Shown here in pieces: positions 1-6,237 of a DNA stretch of 8,482 bases; position 1 is the first letter of the stretch; every line of letters starts with the position of its first letter. The stretch lies in contig JAGTRH010000048.1 in NCBI GenBank assembly GCA_018396795.1, forward strand, positions 1 to 8,482, written 5' to 3'. The position numbers and the translations under genes are program-made. This stretch comes from Candidatus Bathyarchaeota archaeon. GTDB lineage: Archaea > Thermoproteota > Bathyarchaeia > Bathyarchaeales > B26-1. The notes beneath the pieces were generated by a model. That model was not told the DNA's origin and ran no database searches. It saw only the letters and a list, made by a program, of their open reading frames with translations.

Positions 1-929
1 AAGCCGAGAAGCAGGTAAGGGAGGCTGTGGAAATCTACAACCATGTCTTTAAGCGTTTATGTCTAGGCTACCTAATACTCAAGCGACCGGACTTCGATAA
101 GTTTGCTGGAGCAGTTTACTCAATAGCATTCGATGCATGGAATCCCGATGGAAGAGTTAATCAGATAGGTACGGTGCATAATCTTGGCGAAAACTTTGCC
201 AAAGCCTTCGAGATAACATACGAAGATGTTGGCGGCGTGCACAAAAACGTTTTTCAAACATGCTACGGGTTCGGTGTAAGCCGCGTTGTGGCTGCCATAA
301 TAGCACAGCATAGCGATGATCACGGACTAATTCTGCCACCGGATGTTGCTCCAATCCAGGTAGTTATAATCCCAATCATCTACAAGGAGACTGAGCATGA
401 GGTTAACGAATACGCTATGGAAGTCTATGAGATGATTAAAGATGGAGGCATAAGAGTGCATCTGGACGACGCTGAGGATAAAACGGCTGGCGAAAAATTC
501 TATTATTGGGAGATGTTCGGTGTACCCGTTAGGGTTGAGGTTGGCCCAAGAGATCAGAGAGAGCGGAAAATAACTATTGTTGATAGGGTTCTCTTAAAGA
601 GAAGGGTTGTTAACCTTGCGAATGCGGTTGAATCAATAAGAGAACTATTTAAGGAAGTTATGAGAAATCTCGAGGAGAGGAGTCTCGCAACACTTAAAGA
701 ATTTATTGTTGATGCATCTGACACCTCATCACTGAGCGAAATAATAAGAGAAAGAAAGATTGCTAAGATTTGCTGGTGTGAGAGCATAGAATGCGCTGAA
801 AAGATTAGAGAGCTTTCTGGCGGTGAGATAAGAGGCCATAGAGTTGACGTTGAGGAGAAGCCAGAAAAACCATGCTTAATCTGCGGCCGGGAAGCTAAAA
901 GAGTTGTTTACGTGGCGAGGGCATACTGA
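1..929 (+). CDS. proS: Prolyl-tRNA synthetase, archaeal type (C-terminal part, 5' end outside window)
   Basis: Charges tRNA-Pro with proline in the cytoplasm. The reading frame is open from position 3 with no start in the window; the GTG at 27 is internal, since coding similarity continues upstream of it. Seen: the class II catalytic core tail KFAGAVYSIAFDAWNPDG, the IGTVHNLGENFAKAF stretch and motif 3 GFGVSRVVAAIIAQHSDDHG (about 267-326), then an anticodon-binding domain (PPDVAPIQVVIIPI, GIRVHLDD, GVPVRVEVGPRD, about 336-560). The C-terminal extension carries cysteines encoded at 771, 777, 792, 873 and 882 (CWC, C, CLIC) and ends in Ala-Tyr. The zinc-binding tail with a terminal tyrosine is typical of archaeal/eukaryotic ProRS, which lacks the bacterial editing insertion. 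About 308 codons are visible, compared with roughly 480 in the family. The next gene starts about 40 bp downstream. Confidence 0.96.
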   Translation, partial: AEKQVREAVEIYNHVFKRLCLGYLILKRPDFDKFAGAVYSIAFDAWNPDGRVNQIGTVHNLGENFAKAFEITYEDVGGVHKNVFQTCYGFGVSRVVAAIIAQHSDDHGLILPPDVAPIQVVIIPIIYKETEHEVNEYAMEVYEMIKDGGIRVHLDDAEDKTAGEKFYYWEMFGVPVRVEVGPRDQRERKITIVDRVLLKRRVVNLANAVESIRELFKEVMRNLEERSLATLKEFIVDASDTSSLSEIIRERKIAKICWCESIECAEKIRELSGGEIRGHRVDVEEKPEKPCLICGREAKRVVYVARAY

Positions 930-950
930 CAAAAATCATGTTTATTCCAT

Positions 951-960
951 TTTTATAAAT
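951..960 (+). promoter_or_regulatory. Possible TATA box upstream of etfB
   Basis: TTTTATAAAT lies in the 40-bp gap between proS and etfB. Its centre is only about 15 nt before the ATG at 970. A normal archaeal TATA-to-start distance of about 26 nt would put the transcript start near 981, just before the in-frame TTG at 988. If it is functional, it therefore favours the shorter EtfB start. It may instead be chance AT-richness, with etfB read through from proS. Confidence 0.35.
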
Positions 961-969
961 GTTCTTGTA

Positions 970-1785
970 ATGGCTTGGCGTGAAACCTTGGACTTAATAG
1001 TTCTAATAAAACAGGTTCCTGAGATCGAAAAGGTTCGTTTTGATTATGAAAAGGGGCGTTTAGATAGAAGCTCAGCCGGCGCCGTAACGAATCCATTTGA
1101 CTTAAACGCCCTAGAAGCAGCCATACAAATAAAGGAGAAACTCGGCGGTTCAGTAACCGCGATAAGTATGGGTCCAATGCAAGCTCAAGATGCGCTAAGA
1201 GATGCCCTTGCGAGGGGCGCTGACAGAGCCATATTGTTATCAGATGAGAGGTTCGCTGGAGCAGATACGCTGGCAACAGCCTACACGCTTGCTGCAGCCA
1301 TAAGGAAGATCGGGTTCTTTGATTTAATAGTATGCGGCGAGAAAACCGTGGACGGCGACACAGCACAGGTTGGCCCTGAAGTTGCAGAGTTCCTAGGCAT
1401 ACCACACGCTGCGTATGTTGACGAGATTCAGCACGTGAACAGGAATGAGATTATCGTTAAAGCGAAGATGGAGCGAAACTATTACGTTATTAAGCTTACT
1501 CTTCCAGCCCTAATAACAGTAACAAAAGACATTAACAACCCACGCCTACCAACATTAAGGGATAAGTTAAGAGCTATGCGTGCGCCCATAACCGTTTGGA
1601 ATTACGAGAGCTTATCTGAGGTTGCTGATCCAAGATATTTTGGCTTCGAAGGTTCGCCAACGCGGGTAGTTAGAGTCTATACGCCAACATCTGAAGGGCG
1701 AAGAGGCCAGATGATTGATGGGAGTCCTGATGAAATTGCCCGGAAAATCGCGTTGATCCTTAGGGATAACAAGATTCTGGAGTGA
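970..1785 (+). CDS. etfB: Electron transfer flavoprotein beta subunit (EtfB/FixA type)
   Basis: Small ETF subunit, which pairs with EtfA (next gene) to carry electrons between a flavin dehydrogenase and other carriers in the cytoplasm. The protein is 271 aa from ATG 970, close to the usual 260. Seen: the N-terminal strand DLIVLIKQVPE (8-18), NPFDLNALEAA (41-51), GADTLATAYTLA (97-108), the nucleotide/flavin loop VDGDTAQVGPEVAEFLG (127-143), KLTLPALITVTKDINNPRLPTL (175-196, the family signature region), and GSPTRVVRVYTP near the C-terminus (228-239). The DGDTAQVGP loop and the GSPTRV motif resemble FixA and bifurcating ETFs more than the mitochondrial type; this is from memory of the families. 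No Shine-Dalgarno sequence precedes ATG 970. An in-frame TTG at 988 preceded by GCGTGA would give MDLIVLIKQVPE, the usual EtfB N-terminus, so the start is uncertain by six codons. An upstream GTG at 904 overlapping proS gives non-homologous sequence. EtfA follows after 9 bp. Confidence 0.93.
   Translation: MAWRETLDLIVLIKQVPEIEKVRFDYEKGRLDRSSAGAVTNPFDLNALEAAIQIKEKLGGSVTAISMGPMQAQDALRDALARGADRAILLSDERFAGADTLATAYTLAAAIRKIGFFDLIVCGEKTVDGDTAQVGPEVAEFLGIPHAAYVDEIQHVNRNEIIVKAKMERNYYVIKLTLPALITVTKDINNPRLPTLRDKLRAMRAPITVWNYESLSEVADPRYFGFEGSPTRVVRVYTPTSEGRRGQMIDGSPDEIARKIALILRDNKILE
1779..1785 (+). promoter_or_regulatory. Ribosome binding site of etfA, overlapping the etfB stop
   Basis: GGAGTGA overlaps the etfB TGA stop and lies 9 nt before the etfA ATG at 1795. 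The match to the archaeal anti-Shine-Dalgarno target GGAGGTGA is good. It supports both the start choice and translational coupling of the two ETF subunits. Confidence 0.7.
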
Positions 1786-1794
1786 AATAACTCT

Positions 1795-2784
1795 ATGCAT
1801 GAGGAATGCGGTATCCTAATATTTGCTGAGCAGGAGAATGGTATAATACATAACGTGGTATATGAGTTGCTCGGTAAGGGTAGGGAACTTGCGGATAAAC
1901 TTAATAAAAGTCTTTGCGCGGTTCTCCTGGGCTATGATCTTGAGGAGAAAGCCAGAGAACTAATTTATTATGGAGCGGATAAGGTTTATCTCCTCGATCA
2001 CCCCTCGCTCAAAGATTTCGACGTGATAAGGTACAAACATAATATTGCCAAGATTGTAAGAGAGGTTAAGCCAGATATTTTTCTTATAGGCGCAACCAAA
2101 GCTGGCAGAAGCCTAGCTCCAAGAATAGCGGCAGCCTTAACAACGGGCTTAACCGCTGATTGCATTGACCTAGACCTTGATGAAGAAGGAAACTTATTAC
2201 AGATTAGGCCCGCGTTTAGCGGAAACATTATGGCTCAGATAAAAACTAGAACAAGGCCTCAGATGGCAACTGTAAGATATAAAGTAATGAAACCATTAGG
2301 TAGGGACCCAAGTAGACAGGGCGAAGTAGTAAGGAAGGAAGTTGATGTTTTAGAGAAAACCGGAATAGAAATTTTAGGCAGGGTTGATGCCGGTGGAGTA
2401 AATATTTCTGAAGCGGATGTAATTGTTGCTGCTGGTAGAGGATTGAAAAATCCAGAAGACTTCAAGCTTCTCGAGGAGTTAGCTAACCTTTTAGGTGGGG
2501 TTGTTGGGTCAAGTAGACCGCTTGTTGACGCTGGATGGATAGGTAGGGAGCATCAAGTTGGCTTCAGCGGTAACACAGTTAAACCTAAAGTCTATATGGC
2601 CTTCGGCATCTCTGGCTCACCGCAGCATCTTTTTGGCATGAGAGACTCGGATTTAATAATTGCCATAAATAGAGATCCTTCTGCACCAATTATAAACGTC
2701 TCAGATTATTACGCGATAGGAGATATATACGATATATTGCCTAAGTTAATCTATGAGGTTAAAAAATTGAAGAGTGTGAAGTAA
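1795..2784 (+). CDS. etfA: Electron transfer flavoprotein alpha subunit
   Basis: Large, FAD-binding ETF subunit, partner of the preceding EtfB; 329 aa, normal for the family. The N-terminal half (about 1-200) is the ETF alpha/beta nucleotide-binding-like domain, with LIGATKAGRSLAPRIAAAL and TGLTADCIDL visible. The C-terminal FAD domain shows GRGLKN (214-219), GSSRPLVDAGW (238-248, with the conserved Arg241 that contacts the flavin in other ETFs), QVGFSGNTVKP (254-264), the signature VYMAFGISGSPQHLFGM (266-282), and INRDPSAPI near the end. The usual GISGAxQH is GISGSPQH here, a small departure next to the flavin. Unlike LctC of Acetobacterium, there is no N-terminal ferredoxin-like domain: no CxxC cluster motif is seen. 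It is tightly spaced with etfB (9 bp) and with the dehydrogenase (3 bp), which indicates one operon and one complex. Confidence 0.95.
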   Translation: MHEECGILIFAEQENGIIHNVVYELLGKGRELADKLNKSLCAVLLGYDLEEKARELIYYGADKVYLLDHPSLKDFDVIRYKHNIAKIVREVKPDIFLIGATKAGRSLAPRIAAALTTGLTADCIDLDLDEEGNLLQIRPAFSGNIMAQIKTRTRPQMATVRYKVMKPLGRDPSRQGEVVRKEVDVLEKTGIEILGRVDAGGVNISEADVIVAAGRGLKNPEDFKLLEELANLLGGVVGSSRPLVDAGWIGREHQVGFSGNTVKPKVYMAFGISGSPQHLFGMRDSDLIIAINRDPSAPIINVSDYYAIGDIYDILPKLIYEVKKLKSVK

Positions 2785-2787
2785 ATT

Positions 2788-4185
2788 ATGCTTAACCACC
2801 TAGATGAGACTTTAAGCACTGTAGCCGAGGAGTTAAGAGGTATAATTGGAGATAACTGGGTTATTACACAGCGTGAGCTAATGGAAGGCTACTTGAGGGA
2901 TGAAACCCCTGATCCAGTAAGGCCTAAACCTGCTGAAAACTTAATACTTGTTAAGCCATCATCAACAAATGAGGTTTCAGCTACTCTAAAGGTTGCAAAC
3001 GAAAAGAAGATTCCAGTTTTCCCCGTAGGCGGGAGAACAGGGTTAGTAGGCGGCTGCATCCCAACAGAACCAGGTATAATACTTTCGCTGGAACGCATGA
3101 ATAAGATTGAGGTGGATAAGGAGAACCTCATGGCTGTTGCCGAGGCTGGGGCAACTTTAGGCGACTTAATTAAAGCTGCGGAGAACGCAGACCTATTCTT
3201 CCCACCACATCCAGGCGATGAGGGCGCACAGATCGGTGGGTTAATAGCTACGAATGCTGGTGGAGCTAGAGCAATAAAGTATGGTGTCATGAGAAATTAC
3301 GTTAAAGGTTTAGAGATTGTTCTCCCAACCAGTGAGGTTTTACAGCTGGGTGGCAAGCTCCTCAAGAATAACACTGGCTATGATCTAATCCAGCTTATCA
3401 TTGGAAGCGAGGGAACCCTCTGCGTTATAACGAAGGCTGTGATCAGGCTTTTTCCAAAGAGCAAACATATGGTTACGCTTATAGTTCCATTCAATACCCG
3501 CTCGGACGCTTTGAGAGCGGTTCCAGAAATACTGAGGTCTGGTGTAATCCCATTAGCGATCGAATACGTGCAGTTAAGGGAGATATTGGAGGCCGCTAAA
3601 CACCTCAATGAGAACTGGCCTGTTCAGAAGGGCTTTGCTCAATTAATCATTATACTGGATGGAATAAGCCAAGAGGAAGTTCTACTAGCATGCGAGGAAT
3701 TATCACAGGTATGCGAACGAAATAATGCCCTAGATATCATGCTGGCCGAAACACCTGAGGAGCAGAATAGAATCCTGAAAATAAGAAGTAATATTTACGT
3801 CGCCCTTAAACCGAACATGATAGACATTCTGGACGTAACCGTTCCACCTGGAAGCCTAGAAAAGCTGATGAATTACGTTGATGTGGTAGCCGCCAAATAT
3901 CAGGTTTACCTGCCAGTTTACGGCCACGCTGGAGACGGAAACCTGCATGTACACGTAATGAGGGAGGGGTTGGAAAACATAGGGATGGCGAATAAAATAA
4001 AAAACGAGATTTACGAAGTCGCAATAAATCTGGGCGGAGTGATAACCGGTGAACATGGAATTGGAAGATTGAGAGTTGAAAATGCGAGTCTCGTCTTAAA
4101 CTGGAAGCACAGAAGCATTATGAAAGGTATAAAAGCGATTTTTGATCCAAATAATATACTCAATCCACATAAAGTTCTACCCTAG
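2788..4185 (+). CDS. glcD: FAD-linked 2-hydroxyacid dehydrogenase, GlcD/LctD type (probable lactate or glycolate dehydrogenase)
   Basis: Flavoprotein of the VAO/GlcD family that oxidises a 2-hydroxyacid (D-lactate, glycolate or similar) to the 2-oxoacid; 465 aa, family length. Seen: the N-terminal FAD_binding_4 (PCMH) domain with PVGGRTGLVGG (79-89), LERMNKIEVD, the flavin-binding PPHPGDEGAQIGGLIATNAG (139-158) and IGSEGTLCVITKA. The C-terminal FAD-oxidase domain has the active-site/metal motifs YGHAGDGNLHVH (378-389; His380 and His387 are likely ligands) and GEHGIG (421-426). Start ATG 2788 is 3 bp after etfA and lacks a strong Shine-Dalgarno sequence, so it is probably translationally coupled. 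No GlcE or GlcF partner is visible. The ETF pair takes their place as electron acceptor, as in the acetogen LctBCD complex. The substrate cannot be read from the sequence. The stop codon is 4 bp from the stop of the convergent GH53 gene. Confidence 0.93.
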   Translation: MLNHLDETLSTVAEELRGIIGDNWVITQRELMEGYLRDETPDPVRPKPAENLILVKPSSTNEVSATLKVANEKKIPVFPVGGRTGLVGGCIPTEPGIILSLERMNKIEVDKENLMAVAEAGATLGDLIKAAENADLFFPPHPGDEGAQIGGLIATNAGGARAIKYGVMRNYVKGLEIVLPTSEVLQLGGKLLKNNTGYDLIQLIIGSEGTLCVITKAVIRLFPKSKHMVTLIVPFNTRSDALRAVPEILRSGVIPLAIEYVQLREILEAAKHLNENWPVQKGFAQLIIILDGISQEEVLLACEELSQVCERNNALDIMLAETPEEQNRILKIRSNIYVALKPNMIDILDVTVPPGSLEKLMNYVDVVAAKYQVYLPVYGHAGDGNLHVHVMREGLENIGMANKIKNEIYEVAINLGGVITGEHGIGRLRVENASLVLNWKHRSIMKGIKAIFDPNNILNPHKVLP

Positions 4186-4189
4186 TATT

Positions 4190-5389
4190 CTAATCGTCTT
4201 CCACAACTTCTCGAAATACTCCTCCCAATCTCTCAATTTCAGCGAGGGAAGATATATCTCCACCAGTAAGGAAACCTCTTATACCATATTTTTCATGAAA
4301 CTCCCTAAAGGCATCCATCGCCGGCAAAACAATCCCATTCTGATCAAAAAGCGCTGTTGCCCCTGAATTCCAAACAGCTAGTCCCCTCACAGGAATGGAC
4401 TCAGGAAACCACCAAAGCACCCCTAACCCATGACCGTTAGGTGTTTCAGCAACAGTTTCAAGAAGATCCACTAAAAATTGTTTTTGCCCCTCAAGTGTTT
4501 GCGGCCAGGTCATGTAAGCGGGGTTCGCCTCTTCTAAATGCTTTATATCGAGCTCACGGTATGGATAGGCTGTTTCCACGATGAGAATGCTTTTATTAAA
4601 GTATGAGGCTGCGTTTACTAGTGTTCTCCTTAAATCTTCTAGGGAGCCATGCCACCATGGGTAGTAGCTTAAACCAATAATGTCATAGGGTACGCCCCGT
4701 TTTTCAAGGTTCTCGAAAAACCATTTTGTTGCTTCCCATCTCCCACCTGTATTCGTATGTATAATGATCTTTATGTCGCCACCTTCAGCTGCATCCTTTA
4801 CTCCTTGAATTGCTGATTTTAGTAAGCGTGCAAATTTCTCCCACTGCTCCTCTGGATCGCCCACGCCATAGAGCTTTCCGTCAGGCCAAAGCATGCCGCC
4901 TGTAATCTCATTACCGGGCTGAACCATGTCGGGCAAAACGCCCTCTAATCTCATCGCGGAGATACACTCCCAGGTATAATTGTAAACTGCCTTAACTAAA
5001 TCCTCAAAACCTAGAGCGCTCCAGATCTCGGGCTTACTTTGGTGGCCTGGATCAGCCCAAGTGTCGGAGTAATGGAAGTCGATTATCAACTTGGCGCCTA
5101 AAGCTTTGATTCGCTTAGCAAGCGCTATCGTATAAGATAAGTTGTTTCCAGTAAACCCGCCCCACTCATCATACTGACGCGGGTTCACGAATAATCGTAG
5201 GCGAAAACAGTTAAATCCATGGTTAATCATGATTTGAATAGCATCCATCTCCTTAACTCTCTCCTTAAAGTTATTTGTAAAGTATCTTGGCATAATATTT
5301 ATGTAAAGAAAGATAAATATGCTGGCGAGCAATAAGGACGTAAAAACCGCGAAATTTACGGCCTTCCTCATTTTCACGTATCTTACCAT
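4190..5389 (-). CDS. Membrane-anchored GH53 endo-beta-1,4-galactanase with an apparently permuted barrel
   Basis: Glycoside hydrolase family 53 cleaves beta-1,4-galactan of type I arabinogalactan and pectin side chains with retention. 399 aa. Seen: a basic N-terminus (MVRYVKMRK), one hydrophobic segment at about 10-32 (anchor or uncleaved signal, catalytic part outside), then the barrel from helix alpha-1: DAIQIMINHGFNCFRLRLFVNP (49-70), LIIDFHYSDTWADPG (101-115), VQPGNEITGGMLWP with acid/base Glu161, GLSYYPWW (239-246), VETAYPY with nucleophile Glu272, and GLGVLWWFPE (321-330). The usual C-terminal ALFDQNGIVLPAMDAF (346-361) is followed by GFLTGGDISSLAEIERLGGVF (372-392). This last stretch is the conserved N-terminal beta-1 segment of ordinary GH53 enzymes, and it is absent from the N-terminus here. 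Both catalytic glutamates are present, so the enzyme is probably active. The ATG at 5389 is right for the predicted TATA box, and an in-frame stop lies just upstream of it. Confidence 0.93.
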   Translation of the reverse strand: MVRYVKMRKAVNFAVFTSLLLASIFIFLYINIMPRYFTNNFKERVKEMDAIQIMINHGFNCFRLRLFVNPRQYDEWGGFTGNNLSYTIALAKRIKALGAKLIIDFHYSDTWADPGHQSKPEIWSALGFEDLVKAVYNYTWECISAMRLEGVLPDMVQPGNEITGGMLWPDGKLYGVGDPEEQWEKFARLLKSAIQGVKDAAEGGDIKIIIHTNTGGRWEATKWFFENLEKRGVPYDIIGLSYYPWWHGSLEDLRRTLVNAASYFNKSILIVETAYPYRELDIKHLEEANPAYMTWPQTLEGQKQFLVDLLETVAETPNGHGLGVLWWFPESIPVRGLAVWNSGATALFDQNGIVLPAMDAFREFHEKYGIRGFLTGGDISSLAEIERLGGVFREVVEDD

Positions 5390-5410
5390 TAATAAAAATT
5401 ATCGCATGGT

Positions 5411-5420
5411 TTATTTATTA
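5411..5420 (-). promoter_or_regulatory. TATA box of the GH53 gene, leaderless promoter
   Basis: On the minus strand this reads TAATAAATAA, centred about 26 nt upstream of the GH53 ATG at 5389. This is the distance expected when transcription starts at or next to the start codon. No Shine-Dalgarno sequence precedes the ATG, which agrees with a leaderless mRNA. The 91-bp gap to the upstream hydrolase gene is AT-rich and otherwise shows no gene. Confidence 0.55.
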
Positions 5421-5480
5421 TACTCGGTCAAACGCTTACTAAAATTCGTTTATAAGATTATCATACAGCAAAACTTAAGG

Positions 5481-6122
5481 TTAAAGCGATGTTATGAATG
5501 GATTCCACCTTCGCTCCCTGCCTATAGTCGTATCCTCGCCATGTCCCGGGTACACTATTGTTTCATCCGGTAAACTAAGCAATTTTCCTCTAATAGATTG
5601 TATGAGCATCTCATGCGAGGCACCCGGTAGATCAGTTCTGCCCACTGAACCTTCAAAGAGTGTATCACCTGTGAAAAGAACCTTCTCTTTTTTGCAGTGT
5701 AGCACTATGCTTCCAGGGGTATGTCCAGGCGTATGAATAACCTCGAACTCTAGGGATCCAACGCTTATTTTATCTCCATCTTGAACTAGTATGTCTGGCG
5801 GAGGAGAAGTAATAATTAAACCCATCATTACAGATAGGTTCTTTAAGGGATCATTCAGCATTTCAGCATCTTTATAGTGTATTATTATCTTGGCTCCCGT
5901 AGTCTCCTTGACCATAAAATTACCACTAATGTGATCCGCATGACCATGCGTGTTAACCACATATTTAACATGAAAACCGCTCTTCTTAATCTCTTCAAGA
6001 ATATTTTTTCCTTCATATTCACTGAAACCCGGATCTACAACTAAGGCCTCCAAAGTTTCTTGGCATACCACAATGTAGCATTTCGTAGATAGAAAGCCGA
6101 CAGTTAAAGGAATAATCAGCAT
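5481..6122 (-). CDS. Metallo-beta-lactamase-fold hydrolase, glyoxalase II-like
   Basis: Soluble cytoplasmic hydrolase of 213 aa with a binuclear metal site, probably a thioesterase. Seen: VVDPG (28-32), metal motif THGHADH (His59, His61, Asp63, His64), TPGHTPGS (His134), LFTGDTLFEGSVGRTDLPG (bridging Asp153) and YPGHGEDTTIGRERRWNPF (His194 and the typical C-terminus of the small glyoxalase II-like subgroup, similar to YcbL). All expected metal ligands are present. The long C-terminal helical domain of true glutathione-dependent glyoxalase II is absent, and archaea of this type generally do not use glutathione, so the substrate is open. The start ATG 6122 is favoured by a TATA box 27 nt upstream; AGAGGG also lies a few bases before it and could act as a ribosome binding site. 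It is the first minus-strand gene of the divergent region, and the GH53 gene follows after 91 bp with its own predicted promoter. Confidence 0.92.
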   Translation of the reverse strand: MLIIPLTVGFLSTKCYIVVCQETLEALVVDPGFSEYEGKNILEEIKKSGFHVKYVVNTHGHADHISGNFMVKETTGAKIIIHYKDAEMLNDPLKNLSVMMGLIITSPPPDILVQDGDKISVGSLEFEVIHTPGHTPGSIVLHCKKEKVLFTGDTLFEGSVGRTDLPGASHEMLIQSIRGKLLSLPDETIVYPGHGEDTTIGRERRWNPFITSL

Positions 6123-6142
6123 TGTAATACCCTCTTATATTG

Positions 6143-6154
6143 CTATTTTTATAG
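6143..6154 (-). promoter_or_regulatory. TATA box of the glyoxalase II-like gene
   Basis: On the minus strand this reads CTATAAAAATAG, centred about 27 nt before the ATG at 6122. That places the transcript start at, or within a base of, the start codon. The AGAGGG sequence next to the ATG would then lie upstream of the transcript start and would not be a ribosome binding site. Confidence 0.5.
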
Positions 6155-6172
6155 TCATAATACATCTCAAGA

Positions 6173-6186
6173 GGAAAGTTTAAAAG
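6173..6186 (+). promoter_or_regulatory. BRE/TATA promoter of transcription factor S gene
   Basis: GGAAAG directly followed by TTTAAAAG forms a well-shaped BRE plus TATA element, centred near 6182. Transcription would start near 6208, giving a leader of about 30 nt that includes the GTGAGG ribosome binding site. It shares the 115-bp divergent region with the minus-strand hydrolase promoter. Confidence 0.55.
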
Positions 6187-6224
6187 TCTCTTTTGTTAAA
6201 AAGGATTGAGAACGAAGAGTAACG

Positions 6225-6230
6225 TGAGGA
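6225..6230 (+). promoter_or_regulatory. Ribosome binding site that fixes the TTG start of transcription factor S
   Basis: GTGAGG lies 7 nt before TTG 6238. An in-frame TGA at 6226-6228 and the lack of any ATG or GTG after it leave TTG 6238 as the only possible start before the first zinc-ribbon cysteine. Confidence 0.65.
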
Positions 6231-6237
6231 AAAAGCC

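Noticed and set aside
904..969. Upstream GTG start for EtfB overlapping the end of proS
   Set aside because: The extra 22 residues (MFTWRGHTDKNH...) have no likeness to EtfB N-termini and there is no ribosome binding site; they are read in a different frame of the proS end and the gap.
953..1405. Antisense open frame (150 codons) opposite etfB
   Set aside because: Low-complexity translation without family likeness; the sense strand encodes clear EtfB motifs throughout.
2889..3290. Antisense open frame (133 codons) opposite the FAD domain of glcD
   Set aside because: Ser/Pro-rich shadow of a conserved flavin-binding domain, with no promoter or ribosome binding site.
4190..5389. GH53 gene as a truncated tandem of two GH53 domains or a pseudogene
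   Set aside because: The first part lacks its own beta-1 and the tail supplies exactly that segment and nothing more. There are no internal stops or frameshifts and both catalytic Glu are present, so a permuted single domain explains it better.
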